Assembly: GCA_016713865.1 (NCBI GenBank)
Contig: JADJOG010000014.1
Location: 1-64,000, forward strand
Source: Flavobacteriales bacterium
Lineage (GTDB): Bacteria > Bacteroidota > Bacteroidia > Flavobacteriales_F > PHOS-HE28
Direction of reading: 5' to 3'
DNA: 64,000 nucleotides
The notes beneath the pieces are model-generated. The model was not told the DNA's origin. It ran no database searches and was given only the letters and a program-made list of their open reading frames with translations. Both the position numbers and the translations under genes were made by a program. Below, piece by piece: positions 48,024 to 55,832 of this stretch (the first letter of the stretch is position 1; every line of letters starts with the position of its first letter).

Positions 48024-49525
48024 GGCTTCACCGGGACTTTGATCCGTTGACCGGGCCGAATGCCCGCACCGATGCCATTCACGCGCATGAGTGAATCGGC
48101 ATCCACGCCGGGGTAACGTTTTGCGATGCCATAAAGCGAATCGCCCTTGCGCACCGTGTACCAGGTGAATCCGTCATCGCTTTTCGACGCAGGCGCCGTT
48201 GTGGGCTTCGGCGCAGGCTTCACGGTTGGCGCCGGGCTGGCAGCAACCGCCTCCGTACGCACCGTTGCTTGATCCGTTGGGCCTTCGCCCTCTTCGCTCT
48301 TCTCCTTCTCTTTCTCGAAGCGCGTGCGCTGAGAAGGCGTCACCCAGATCACGAGTTCCTCGCCCACATCAATGTGGTCGCTCTTCATCTTGTTCCAGGT
48401 CTTCACCTGCGACACCTTCACATTGAAGCGCTGCGCGATGCGGCCGAGGTAATCGCCGCTGCGCACGCGGTAGTAGATCGCCTCGCGACCATCGGGGCCT
48501 TTCGCCACCACATCCTCGCTGGGCTCGCTTGCCTTGCGCTCGGTCTCGGCCAGCCATTGCTGCAAGCGTTGCACGCTGTCGGCCATGGCCTCGTAGCGCA
48601 AGCGCTCACCACGTGGGATCAGCAGCGCGTGATAAGCGGGCACACGATCGCTGCACAGCGTAGGATTCATTGCGCGCAGTCGATCCTTCGCGATGCCTTG
48701 CGCTGCGGCTATGGCGGTGATGCGCAGCTCCTTCGGCGAGCGGATGGTGTCGGCAGGCTCGAAGGGTGAAACATGAATGGGTGCTATGCTGAACTGCTCC
48801 GCTTGCGTTGCCAAATAGGTCATGGCCATCAGCAGCGGCAACGCATCGCGACCCTCCTTCGTGACTTGCAAGTGCAACAATCGTGGATCCGATTCGCCCT
48901 TCAAGCGCTCTTTGGCGCGCGTCACGTTCGCTGGGCCGCAAGAGAAGGCCATGACGGCTGTGGGCCAATCGTTGTAGAGCGCGTGCAGGTCCTTGAGCCA
49001 TCGCGCAGCAGCCATGGTGCTCAAGCGCGGATCGCGCCGCTCGTCGATCACCTCATCGATGCGCAGGCCGTAGCGCACCGCAACGGGATAACTCAGCATC
49101 CACATGCCCGCGCCGCCTTCGCGACCTGCGGCCATAGTGTTCATGCACGATAGCGCGAGCGGCAGGTAACGCAGTTCCTTCGGCAAGCCATTCCGCAGCA
49201 GTTCGCCATCGATCAGCGGCGCGTACTCCTCCAACAGGCCCAAGGCTGCGCGCAGGTCCTCGCGGCGGGGCTCGCCTAGCAGGTTCACGTAGCGATCAAC
49301 GGCGCTGTCGGCGAACACGGGCAGCACCTGGGACATGGGCTTCAGGCTCGCGTAGAGGCCGCGCGTGTCCATGGCGCGCACGACGCCGGGGCGATGCGTT
49401 CGGCGGCTCTCTTCGATGGCGGTGCGAACAGGCCATGTGGCCACAAGGCTATCGAGCCGCCAAAGCGACTGCGCGCTGGAGAGGCCCGCGCTGATCGAAC
49501 AAGCGAATACGATGAACAAGCGCAT
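48020..49525 (-). CDS. SLT-domain / LysM protein, catalytic Glu apparently missing
   Basis: 501 residues from the ATG at 49525 (signal peptide MRLFIVFACSISAGLSSAQ). Residues 65-215 have the MltD-like lytic transglycosylase shape: LRNGLPKELRYLPLALSCMN, GGAGMWML, VIDERRDPRLSTMAAARWL and AFSCGPANV. In active enzymes the segment reads roughly YLAxxES, and the Glu is the catalytic acid; here the matching position is Leu or Ser (LALSCMN). Two LysM modules follow (YRVRSGDYLGRIAQRFNV; YTVRKGDSLYGIAKRYPG), which bind peptidoglycan. First gene of an overlapping operon of four. Confidence 0.85.
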   Translation of the reverse strand: MRLFIVFACSISAGLSSAQSLWRLDSLVATWPVRTAIEESRRTHRPGVVRAMDTRGLYASLKPMSQVLPVFADSAVDRYVNLLGEPRREDLRAALGLLEEYAPLIDGELLRNGLPKELRYLPLALSCMNTMAAGREGGAGMWMLSYPVAVRYGLRIDEVIDERRDPRLSTMAAARWLKDLHALYNDWPTAVMAFSCGPANVTRAKERLKGESDPRLLHLQVTKEGRDALPLLMAMTYLATQAEQFSIAPIHVSPFEPADTIRSPKELRITAIAAAQGIAKDRLRAMNPTLCSDRVPAYHALLIPRGERLRYEAMADSVQRLQQWLAETERKASEPSEDVVAKGPDGREAIYYRVRSGDYLGRIAQRFNVKVSQVKTWNKMKSDHIDVGEELVIWVTPSQRTRFEKEKEKSEEGEGPTDQATVRTEAVAASPAPTVKPAPKPTTAPASKSDDGFTWYTVRKGDSLYGIAKRYPGVDADSLMRVNGIGAGIRPGQRIKVPVKP

Positions 49526-49610
49526 GCGTGCGTAAAGCAAGAACAGGGCCTGCCATCGAAAGCGTATCCGACGCCATCGATTTTCCACGCGGACGTGTGT
49601 GCATGCGGCG

Positions 49611-50708
49611 CTAGGCGAGCCGGTCTTTCAAGCGCAGGAATGGCTGCTCAACGAGGCGATACGCGATATGCGCGAAGAGGCAGCTGAGCAGGGCCGCGAG
49701 CAGCAAGGTCACCAAGGCGAGCTGTTCTTCGCGTCCTGTGATCCAGCGGGCCAAGGCAATGGCCGGCATGTGCAATAGGTACAGGCCATAGCTGCGTTCC
49801 CCTAGCCATGGCAGCAGCCTCCAATTGTCGAGGCGGAACACGCCATCACGCGCGGCCGAGCGTTCGATCAAGAGCGCGCAGAAGGCGATCACGATCACGG
49901 TGTTGGCAAAAGCCATCCGGAGCGGTGATCCATGCATCCACAGGCACAGCAAGAGCACAGCAAGCGGCAGCAGCTTCACGAATGCGCCACGGAGGCTCGG
50001 CGAAATGCGATTGATCCGATTCATGATCACCTCGCCTTGCCAAACCATGAGCGCGCCGAGAAGCGAACCAGCAGCGAGGAATCGCAGATTGCTGATGAGA
50101 TGGAAGTACTTGGACAGTGAGTCGCTGTATCCCGCGAAGGCGATAGATCCGATCAAGAGAACGCTGATGCACCCGACGAAGAGCCGTTCGGTTCTCACCA
50201 AAGGAAGCAGCAGCCCCCAAAGCAGATAGAATTGCTCTTCAACAGCCACCGACCATTGCACGCGAAGTGTTCCGATGTCCGGGTTGCCGTGATGCAGCAT
50301 GCTGAAGTTGGCGAGGAACAGCGCGTGCATCCACCATGGGGCGGATTCCGAGACCGGGTCGCCGATCATGCGTGTGAGCAACGGGATCGCCACGAAGCCC
50401 AATATGAGCACGACGTAATAGAGTGGCCAAATGCGCAGCGCTCGCCGTGCCATGAAGCGGCCCAAACGGAAACGGCCTTCGCGCCGCTCGCGCAGCATGC
50501 GGATCGTGATCAGGTAGCCACTGAGCAGGAAGAAGAAGACAATGCCGAGCCGGCCACCGTGTCCATCGAAGCCCATGACGACCCGAACATTGTGCGCGAT
50601 CAGTCCTCCGGGCGATGGGATCTCACGCGTGGCATGCCAGATGAAAACCGCCGAGGCGGCGAGGCCGCGCAACGAATCCAGCTCGGGAAGGCGTTGCTGG
50701 GCTGACAT
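49611..50708 (-). CDS. Acyltransferase family 3 membrane protein (OafA/NodX-like)
   Basis: 365 residues. Begins LPELDSLRGLAASAVFIWHA, with the conserved His region of this family, and has about 10 helices. The RRALRIWPLYYVVLI block is the usual R-x-x-R-I-x-P motif. It O-acylates surface sugars or lipids. It lies 85 bases upstream of the SLT operon on the same strand. A TATTTGCGG box lies 13 bases before the start. Confidence 0.87.
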   Translation of the reverse strand: MSAQQRLPELDSLRGLAASAVFIWHATREIPSPGGLIAHNVRVVMGFDGHGGRLGIVFFFLLSGYLITIRMLRERREGRFRLGRFMARRALRIWPLYYVVLILGFVAIPLLTRMIGDPVSESAPWWMHALFLANFSMLHHGNPDIGTLRVQWSVAVEEQFYLLWGLLLPLVRTERLFVGCISVLLIGSIAFAGYSDSLSKYFHLISNLRFLAAGSLLGALMVWQGEVIMNRINRISPSLRGAFVKLLPLAVLLLCLWMHGSPLRMAFANTVIVIAFCALLIERSAARDGVFRLDNWRLLPWLGERSYGLYLLHMPAIALARWITGREEQLALVTLLLAALLSCLFAHIAYRLVEQPFLRLKDRLA

Positions 50709-50721
50709 GCTTGGCCTCGAT

Positions 50722-50730
50722 CCGCAAATA
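50722..50730 (-). promoter_or_regulatory. Candidate -7 box for the acyltransferase-3 gene
   Basis: TATTTGCGG on the minus strand, 13 bases upstream of the start at 50708. Confidence 0.35.
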
Positions 50731-50742
50731 CTGAGATCAAGC

Positions 50743-51780
50743 TCACTTCCCCATCACCCCGCACAGATACCACAGCAATCGCGCGCCCACATTCGCATCC
50801 CACTCGTCTTTCCCTGGGCTTACTTCAACCATGTCGAAACCGATGATGGTGCGCTTGGCAGCAAGACGCGAGATCAAGTAGGTGGCTTCCTCGAACTGCA
50901 ATCCGCCGGGCACCGGTGTTCCGGTGTTGGGGCATAACGTGGGGTCAAGGCCGTCAATGTCGAAGCTGATGTGCACCTTCTCGGGCAGCGCGTTGATGAT
51001 GGCCTCGCACTGGTCCTTCCAGGTGGCGCCAGCGTATTGCATGGCACGCATGTCGGCGCTGCGCACGATGCGCACGCGATCCTTGGCGGCGAGGAAGACC
51101 TCGTTCTCCTGCTGGCAGAAATCGCGGATGCCCACGCTTACGATGCGCTCCAGTTGCGGGATTCGCAGGGCGTTGTGCATGATGCTGGCATGGCTGTAGA
51201 GGAAGCCTTCGTAGGCGATGCGCAGGTCGAGGTGAGCATCGATGTGCAGGATGCCGAACTTCTTGTGGCGCTTGGCCTGCGCGCGGAAGAGGCCCAACGG
51301 TGTGCTATGATCACCGCCCACGAGGCCCACGCGCTTGCCCTTGTCCATCCAATAGGCGCAGCGCTCTTCCACCCAATCGTTCATCACGGCGCACTCCTCA
51401 TTGATGAGCACCATGGCCTTGGCGGCCTTCGCCAGCTTCTTCGCGCTCGCTTCTCCGGTTTGCGCTTCGATCACCACCGCAGCGAGCTTCTTCAGCGCAT
51501 CGCTCTGCTGCTTCAGGGCCTTGGGTATCTCGTCCATGGCGATGCCACGCTTCCACAGGCCGGGGAATTCCGGATGAAAGAGGTCCACTTGGAAGCTCGC
51601 TGCGCGGATGGCTTCCGGTCCGCGCGATGTGCCGCCGCCGTAACTGGTGGTCACTTCCCACGGCACGGGCACGAGAACGATGTCGGCTTCTTCACAGGTG
51701 AATGGGAGACCATAAACCTGGGCGTCTGGATCGCCGGGGCTATTGGGGTCGAAGGATTTGATCTTGGCGGCTTTGCTCAT
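50743..51780 (-). CDS. Agmatinase/arginase family hydrolase
   Basis: 345 residues. Manganese-binding motifs: GLVGGDHST (His), GILHIDAHLDLR (Asp-x-His-x-Asp), and ISFDIDGLDPTLCP (Asp pair). They fit the ureohydrolase fold, which splits guanidino groups of agmatine, arginine or formimidoglutamate. This family version is common in Bacteroidota and its substrate is not settled. A histidine degradation gene (hutU) lies elsewhere in the window, so formimidoglutamate is one possibility. No partner gene is adjacent. Confidence 0.87.
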   Translation of the reverse strand: MSKAAKIKSFDPNSPGDPDAQVYGLPFTCEEADIVLVPVPWEVTTSYGGGTSRGPEAIRAASFQVDLFHPEFPGLWKRGIAMDEIPKALKQQSDALKKLAAVVIEAQTGEASAKKLAKAAKAMVLINEECAVMNDWVEERCAYWMDKGKRVGLVGGDHSTPLGLFRAQAKRHKKFGILHIDAHLDLRIAYEGFLYSHASIMHNALRIPQLERIVSVGIRDFCQQENEVFLAAKDRVRIVRSADMRAMQYAGATWKDQCEAIINALPEKVHISFDIDGLDPTLCPNTGTPVPGGLQFEEATYLISRLAAKRTIIGFDMVEVSPGKDEWDANVGARLLWYLCGVMGK

Positions 51781-51841
51781 GCGGGGCTCGCGGATGCGCT
51801 CAGCAACGGCGAGGCGGCCAAGGTAGCAGCCGCGCGCAGGC

Positions 51842-51849
51842 TACTTTCG
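51842..51849 (+). promoter_or_regulatory. Candidate -7 box for the second Omp28-like gene
   Basis: TACTTTCG on the plus strand, 21 bases upstream of the start at 51871; a good spacing. Confidence 0.4.
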
Positions 51850-51870
51850 CGCGGTCACAAAACCGGTCGC

Positions 51871-53190
51871 ATGCGGAAGCTCATATGCTCTATCGCTTTT
51901 CTCAGCTCCATCGCGCTCAGCGCGCAGAACGCCTACCTCACCAACTGCTTCGTGCCACGCTATTGGAAAGCGAACACCGGCTGGGAGATCGCCGCGCGCG
52001 TGCGGAACAGCCAGAGCGGAGCGCCGCTGATCAGCTTCCGGGTCGATTACCGTTTCGGGAATGGTCCTGTGCAGCAAGGCGATTGGCAGAGCACCACGGG
52101 CATCAATCCCGGACAGTATTGGCCCTACGTGCATCAGATTCCTTTCACTTCGCCATCGGCCGATGGAACCCTGAAGGTCTGGGTGGTGGGCATCGGAGAA
52201 ACCGACCCGGCCAACGACACCCTCAGCTTCCCGTTAACCGTGATTCCTCAGTGGGCCACCAAGAGCGTCTTGATGGAGCAATTCACCGGAACCTGGTGCC
52301 AATTCTGTCCCACACCGAACGCCACCACCAATGCGCTCGATGCCGATCCGTTGATCGTGGTGGCCAAGCACCACAATGCAGACGAATTCAGTGTGCAGAG
52401 CAGCACGGATTATTGGGCGCAGTTCAGCGCCAATTATTCGCCATCCGGCGTGATGGATCAAGAAGAGTTCGGCCGATTGCAGGATGATGCAGCCTATGAC
52501 CAATGGGGCGCGCGTGCCGATCTCCGCAAGCTCGGCGTATCGCCTGTCGCGGTGAGCGCGATGCCGGCCTTCAATACATGGACACGCATGCTCGCGATGG
52601 ATGTGATCGCCGATTTCAAAGCCGCGGTGAGTGGCCAATTCGTGCTGAATGCTTATGTGGTGGAGGATCAGGTGCCAGGCCCGCAAACGGCTGGCGCTCC
52701 CGGTTATCTGCACCAGCAGGTTGTTCGCGCCGTGCTAGGCGGACCAACCGGAGTAGCGGGCGTGATCCCTTCGACAACGGTGGCCAACACGATTTACTCT
52801 GAGCAGTTCGCTCTTCAGGTGCCTCAGGAATGGAACCACACGAACCTGCGCGTGATCGCAACCGTGAGCGAGCGCAGCGCGGCCGGCACATGGACGATGA
52901 ATGTGTCAGATAACGCGCTGATCGAAGTGGGTGTGGGAGAGGAGCCGGGATTGCGCTTCGGGTTGTTCCCGAATCCGGCGCGCGATGCGGTGCGACTTCG
53001 CTTGCCATCTGATTCCCCTGCGCGCGTCAGGCTGTTCGCCGCAGACGGCCGAATGGCTTACGACAGCAGTGTTGTGCCGATCGGTGGCCTCGCGCTGATC
53101 GAGCGGCCAGCGTCAACCGAGCCGGGCCTCTTCTTGATCCGCGTTGATCAGGATGGGCGAACCGGTATGGAGCGTTTGATGCTGGATTGA
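51871..53190 (+). CDS. Omp28-like secreted protein with CxxC and T9SS domain (second)
   Basis: 439 residues from the ATG at 51871 (signal peptide MRKLICSIAFLSSIALSAQ); the longer in-frame upstream stretch overlaps the agmatinase gene, so I rejected it. After an N-terminal domain, residues about 135-145 hold EQFTGTWCQFCPTPN, the same GxWCxxC type as in the first copy (INCGNCP there). The tail is a T9SS sorting domain (LFPNPARDAVRLRLP; PGLFLIRV). Likely cell-surface or secreted. A strong hairpin follows. Confidence 0.85.
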   Translation: MRKLICSIAFLSSIALSAQNAYLTNCFVPRYWKANTGWEIAARVRNSQSGAPLISFRVDYRFGNGPVQQGDWQSTTGINPGQYWPYVHQIPFTSPSADGTLKVWVVGIGETDPANDTLSFPLTVIPQWATKSVLMEQFTGTWCQFCPTPNATTNALDADPLIVVAKHHNADEFSVQSSTDYWAQFSANYSPSGVMDQEEFGRLQDDAAYDQWGARADLRKLGVSPVAVSAMPAFNTWTRMLAMDVIADFKAAVSGQFVLNAYVVEDQVPGPQTAGAPGYLHQQVVRAVLGGPTGVAGVIPSTTVANTIYSEQFALQVPQEWNHTNLRVIATVSERSAAGTWTMNVSDNALIEVGVGEEPGLRFGLFPNPARDAVRLRLPSDSPARVRLFAADGRMAYDSSVVPIGGLALIERPASTEPGLFLIRVDQDGRTGMERLMLD

Positions 53191-53198
53191 AAAGAACA

Positions 53199-53223
53199 GC
53201 CCCGCTCGCGCTGCGAGCGGGGC
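53199..53223. terminator. Strong hairpin between convergent genes
   Basis: An 11-bp perfect stem (GCCCCGCTCGC at 53199 pairing with GCGAGCGGGGC ending 53223) with a 3-base loop. It lies between the plus-strand Omp28-like gene (stop 53190) and the minus-strand pspC (stop 53274), so it may end transcripts from both sides. The T-rich flank (TTCTTTT on the minus strand) is on the side that serves the minus-strand transcript. Confidence 0.7.
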
Positions 53224-53273
53224 GTTCAAGAGCACGGCATCCAACCCCTCGTTGCGGCCGCGCTTGGTATCCG

Positions 53274-54962
53274 TCACACTGCCATGCGGAGGAATGAGAG
53301 CACGCTGGGCAGCCGCACCTCTAGTGAGCGCTGGTCTGCATTGCGCGGCTCAACAGGCTCGTTCCGTTTCTCTTCTTCTTTCACGCCGCTGTCCTTCGGA
53401 GCTGCTATAGGTTGGCTCTCTTCGAGGCCAGCGGGGGTCATGCGCCAAGCCTTGCCCAGCATATCCCGGTCGCGCGTATTGGTCGTGTTCTCCACATCGT
53501 AGATCACTGCATCGCTTCCGCGGCGGAGGAAGACCTCCTTGCCGATGGGCACTTGCAAGGTGAATTGCGCATCCTGCCCGCGGATCCCATCGACTTGAGG
53601 GAAGCGCACCACGGGTGAAACGAAGAGCACGTCGCCCTCTTGCTTGAATCGGGTGGCGATCCGCTGCGCATTCCCCAGCGCCTCCTTGCCGTTGCGGCCA
53701 TGCGATTCGCGGATGGTAATCAGACGGAATAGGCTGTCGGGGCTGGCTTCCACATCGATGGTGGCCCACCCGCCAGCGATCAGTCCTTCGCTAACCACGA
53801 TGCCATCCAGCTCGAGATGCATCGAACCCTTGTTGTAGCGGTAGTTCCAATTGCCGGTAGTATCGCCATGCTCCATAGCGTCGAGATAGATGATGCCTTC
53901 CGAGGGCGAAGCCAGCTCGATCTCGTCGCGCACTTCCACTTCGCGCCTGAACTGACCGGCCATGGTGAATACTCCGATGACCACCGGCACCAGCGCGACG
54001 AACCACAATAGTGCGAGCGACCATGCGAGCCATCCGGGCGTGCGTGTATTCAGCAGCAGGCGGAAGCCGCCGAGCAAGATGCCGATGATCGGCACAAGGC
54101 ACAGCACGATGAGCCCGATGCCGAGCCAGAGCGCGTGATCGCGACTGCCGATCAGGAGAGCGCCCATATCAAGCAGTCCCAGATCCCCTGATCCGATTCC
54201 AGCGTGCCACAGTCCGAAAGCCCCTCCGATCATCGAGGTCACGAAGCCAACCAGGAGGCTGAGGCCGGTGATCACGATGAAGATGCCGAGGATCTTCACC
54301 AGCACATGGCCTGCATCCGCAGAGCGCTTGTCGGCCTCGTTGCCCCACTTGCGGCCCAGGTCCTTCGCTTCGCTGGCCACGCGCTGGCCGCCTTCCTCGA
54401 AGGCGCGTTTCAGGTTGTCAACGGTCACTGGTTCTCCGCCCATGCGCAGCCGATCGGCAGACGAGGCCGCCATGGGCACCAGGATCCAGAGGATCACGTA
54501 GAGGAGGAATGGTGTTCCGGAGCCGAGGAAGAAGAACACGATCATGGCCACGCGCAACCACAATGGATCGGTGCCCAGGTATGCGCCCAAGCCGCCGAGC
54601 ACGCCGCCCACCCATTTGTCGTCGGGATCGCGGAAGAAGCGCTTCTGGCCCTTGGCCTTGGTGGCTCCCGGCGCCGGTTCTCCGGCATCGGCGGCGGATC
54701 CTTCGCTATAATCCTCCGGCTGCCCCATCACGGCCACTACGTGCTCCACATCGTCGATGGAGACCACGTTGCGCTGCGTGCCGAGCCGCTCGCGGAACAA
54801 CTCAGCGATGCGCGCCTCGATGTCGGCCATGATCTCCTCTCGGCCATCGGCGCCATCGAATTGAGCGCGGATCCCGCTGAGGTAGCGTTGCAGGCGGTCA
54901 TAGGCGTCCTCTTCGATGTTGAACACCGTTCCGCTCACGTTTGCAGTTACTGTCTTCTTCAT
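53274..54962 (-). CDS. PspC-domain membrane protein
   Basis: 562 residues. The first 90 residues (VSGTVFNIEEDAYDRLQRYL) form the Bacteroidota-specific start of the family. The PspC domain itself spans about residues 105-165 (DDKWVGGVLGGLGAYLGTDP, then VAMIVFFFLGSGTPFLLYVI). Two or three more helices follow, then a beta-rich C-terminal part outside the membrane. PspC proteins sense envelope stress in other bacteria; this version has no recognisable PspA partner here. It lies 22 bases downstream of a padR regulator in the same operon. Confidence 0.9.
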   Translation of the reverse strand: MKKTVTANVSGTVFNIEEDAYDRLQRYLSGIRAQFDGADGREEIMADIEARIAELFRERLGTQRNVVSIDDVEHVVAVMGQPEDYSEGSAADAGEPAPGATKAKGQKRFFRDPDDKWVGGVLGGLGAYLGTDPLWLRVAMIVFFFLGSGTPFLLYVILWILVPMAASSADRLRMGGEPVTVDNLKRAFEEGGQRVASEAKDLGRKWGNEADKRSADAGHVLVKILGIFIVITGLSLLVGFVTSMIGGAFGLWHAGIGSGDLGLLDMGALLIGSRDHALWLGIGLIVLCLVPIIGILLGGFRLLLNTRTPGWLAWSLALLWFVALVPVVIGVFTMAGQFRREVEVRDEIELASPSEGIIYLDAMEHGDTTGNWNYRYNKGSMHLELDGIVVSEGLIAGGWATIDVEASPDSLFRLITIRESHGRNGKEALGNAQRIATRFKQEGDVLFVSPVVRFPQVDGIRGQDAQFTLQVPIGKEVFLRRGSDAVIYDVENTTNTRDRDMLGKAWRMTPAGLEESQPIAAPKDSGVKEEEKRNEPVEPRNADQRSLEVRLPSVLSFLRMAV

Positions 54963-54984
54963 GGTGGCTGTGGGTTGGCCTTGG

Positions 54985-55317
54985 CTATCGGTTGCGTCGT
55001 GTGGTCTTCTTCACGGCTTGTGCGAGTTCCTCCCAGGTCTGATCCAATTCGGTGAGGAAGCGGTCGCCCACGGCCGTGAGGCGGTAATACTTGCGAGGCG
55101 GGCCGGATCGCGATTCCTCCCAGCGGTAGGTGAGCAGGCCTGCATCCTTCAAGCGCGTGAGCAGCGGGTACAAGGTGCCTTCCACCACGATCAGCTTGGC
55201 ATCCTTCAGGCTGGTGATGATATCCGACGGGTATTGCTCGCCTTGGGCAAGCACGCTGAGGATGCAATACTCCAGCACGCCTTTCCGCATCTGCGCTTTG
55301 GTGTTCTCGACCTTCAT
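54985..55317 (-). CDS. PadR family transcriptional regulator
   Basis: 110 residues from the ATG at 55317 (MKVENTKAQMRKGVLEYCIL); an earlier in-frame start at 55377 lies inside the operator region. The winged helix is visible: YCILSVLAQGEQYPSDIITSL, then EGTLYPLLTRLKDAGLL and the wing SRSGPPRKYYRLTAVG. PadR proteins are repressors. The operator-like palindrome at 55365-55389 is 48 bases upstream of the start, and the pspC gene follows. It likely represses its own operon and responds to an unknown signal. Confidence 0.92.
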   Translation of the reverse strand: MKVENTKAQMRKGVLEYCILSVLAQGEQYPSDIITSLKDAKLIVVEGTLYPLLTRLKDAGLLTYRWEESRSGPPRKYYRLTAVGDRFLTELDQTWEELAQAVKKTTRRNR

Positions 55318-55364
55318 GTTTGGGCGGCGTTGGTTCCTGACGTGGCAAAGATGCATGCTTTGTT

Positions 55365-55389
55365 TGGTACTATGCAAGACATAGTACCA
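55365..55389 (-). promoter_or_regulatory. Perfect palindromic operator, probable PadR site
   Basis: Arms TGGTACTATG and CATAGTACCA are perfect 10-base inverted repeats around CAAGA. The centre reads TCTTG on the minus strand, so its TTG could be a -33 element, with an ATCTTTGCC sequence about 22 bases downstream as -7. The site is upstream of padR-pspC and 48 bases from a divergent small gene, so a bound repressor could block both. Confidence 0.7.
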
Positions 55390-55436
55390 TGTTTTGATGA
55401 ACGGCGTAACCGCCGGTATGGGCGGCGTCAGGTATT

Positions 55437-55832
55437 TTGGCCGTCAAATCAGCTCATCATGCGCAAGCATTTCGGAAGGCGATCGTGGCGCTCCTGCTGG
55501 TGCTCTCGATCGGCGCCTATTTCCGCTACTGGTGGGTGTTCGGCACGGGGGTGAAGGCTGGTGAGCTGAACTACGTTGTGTACAAAGGGGTGCTTTTCAA
55601 GACCTACGAGGGGAAGATGATCCAGACCGGGATCAGGAGCCAGGCGGGCAATGTCCAGAGCTTCGAGTTCCTGTTCTCGGTTGAGAGCGAGGCAGTAGCG
55701 CGCGAACTGATGGCGAACAGCGGCAAGCAGTTCAACCTGCACTACCGGGAATACTTGGCGGCGCTGCCATGGCGCGGCCACAGCGAGTTCGTGGTCGATA
55801 GCATCGTGAGCATGCAGGATGTGAGCAGGTGA
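55437..55832 (+). CDS. Small membrane-anchored protein, unknown function
   Basis: 131 residues if started at the TTG at 55437. A better start may be the ATG at 55459 (MRKHF), which would need one base added near 55474 to join the frame AIVALLLVLSIGAYFRYWW. After the helix comes a conserved-looking region VVYKGVLFKTYEGKMIQTGI and VESEAVARELMA. Similar small proteins in Bacteroidota are often mislabelled as phosphogluconate dehydrogenase. Function is unknown. It is divergent from padR-pspC and could share the operator. Confidence 0.65.
   Translation: MAVKSAHHAQAFRKAIVALLLVLSIGAYFRYWWVFGTGVKAGELNYVVYKGVLFKTYEGKMIQTGIRSQAGNVQSFEFLFSVESEAVARELMANSGKQFNLHYREYLAALPWRGHSEFVVDSIVSMQDVSR

Noticed and set aside
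50971..51870. In-frame upstream extension of the second Omp28-like gene
   Set aside because: It lies antisense to the agmatinase gene, and the real signal peptide begins at 51871.
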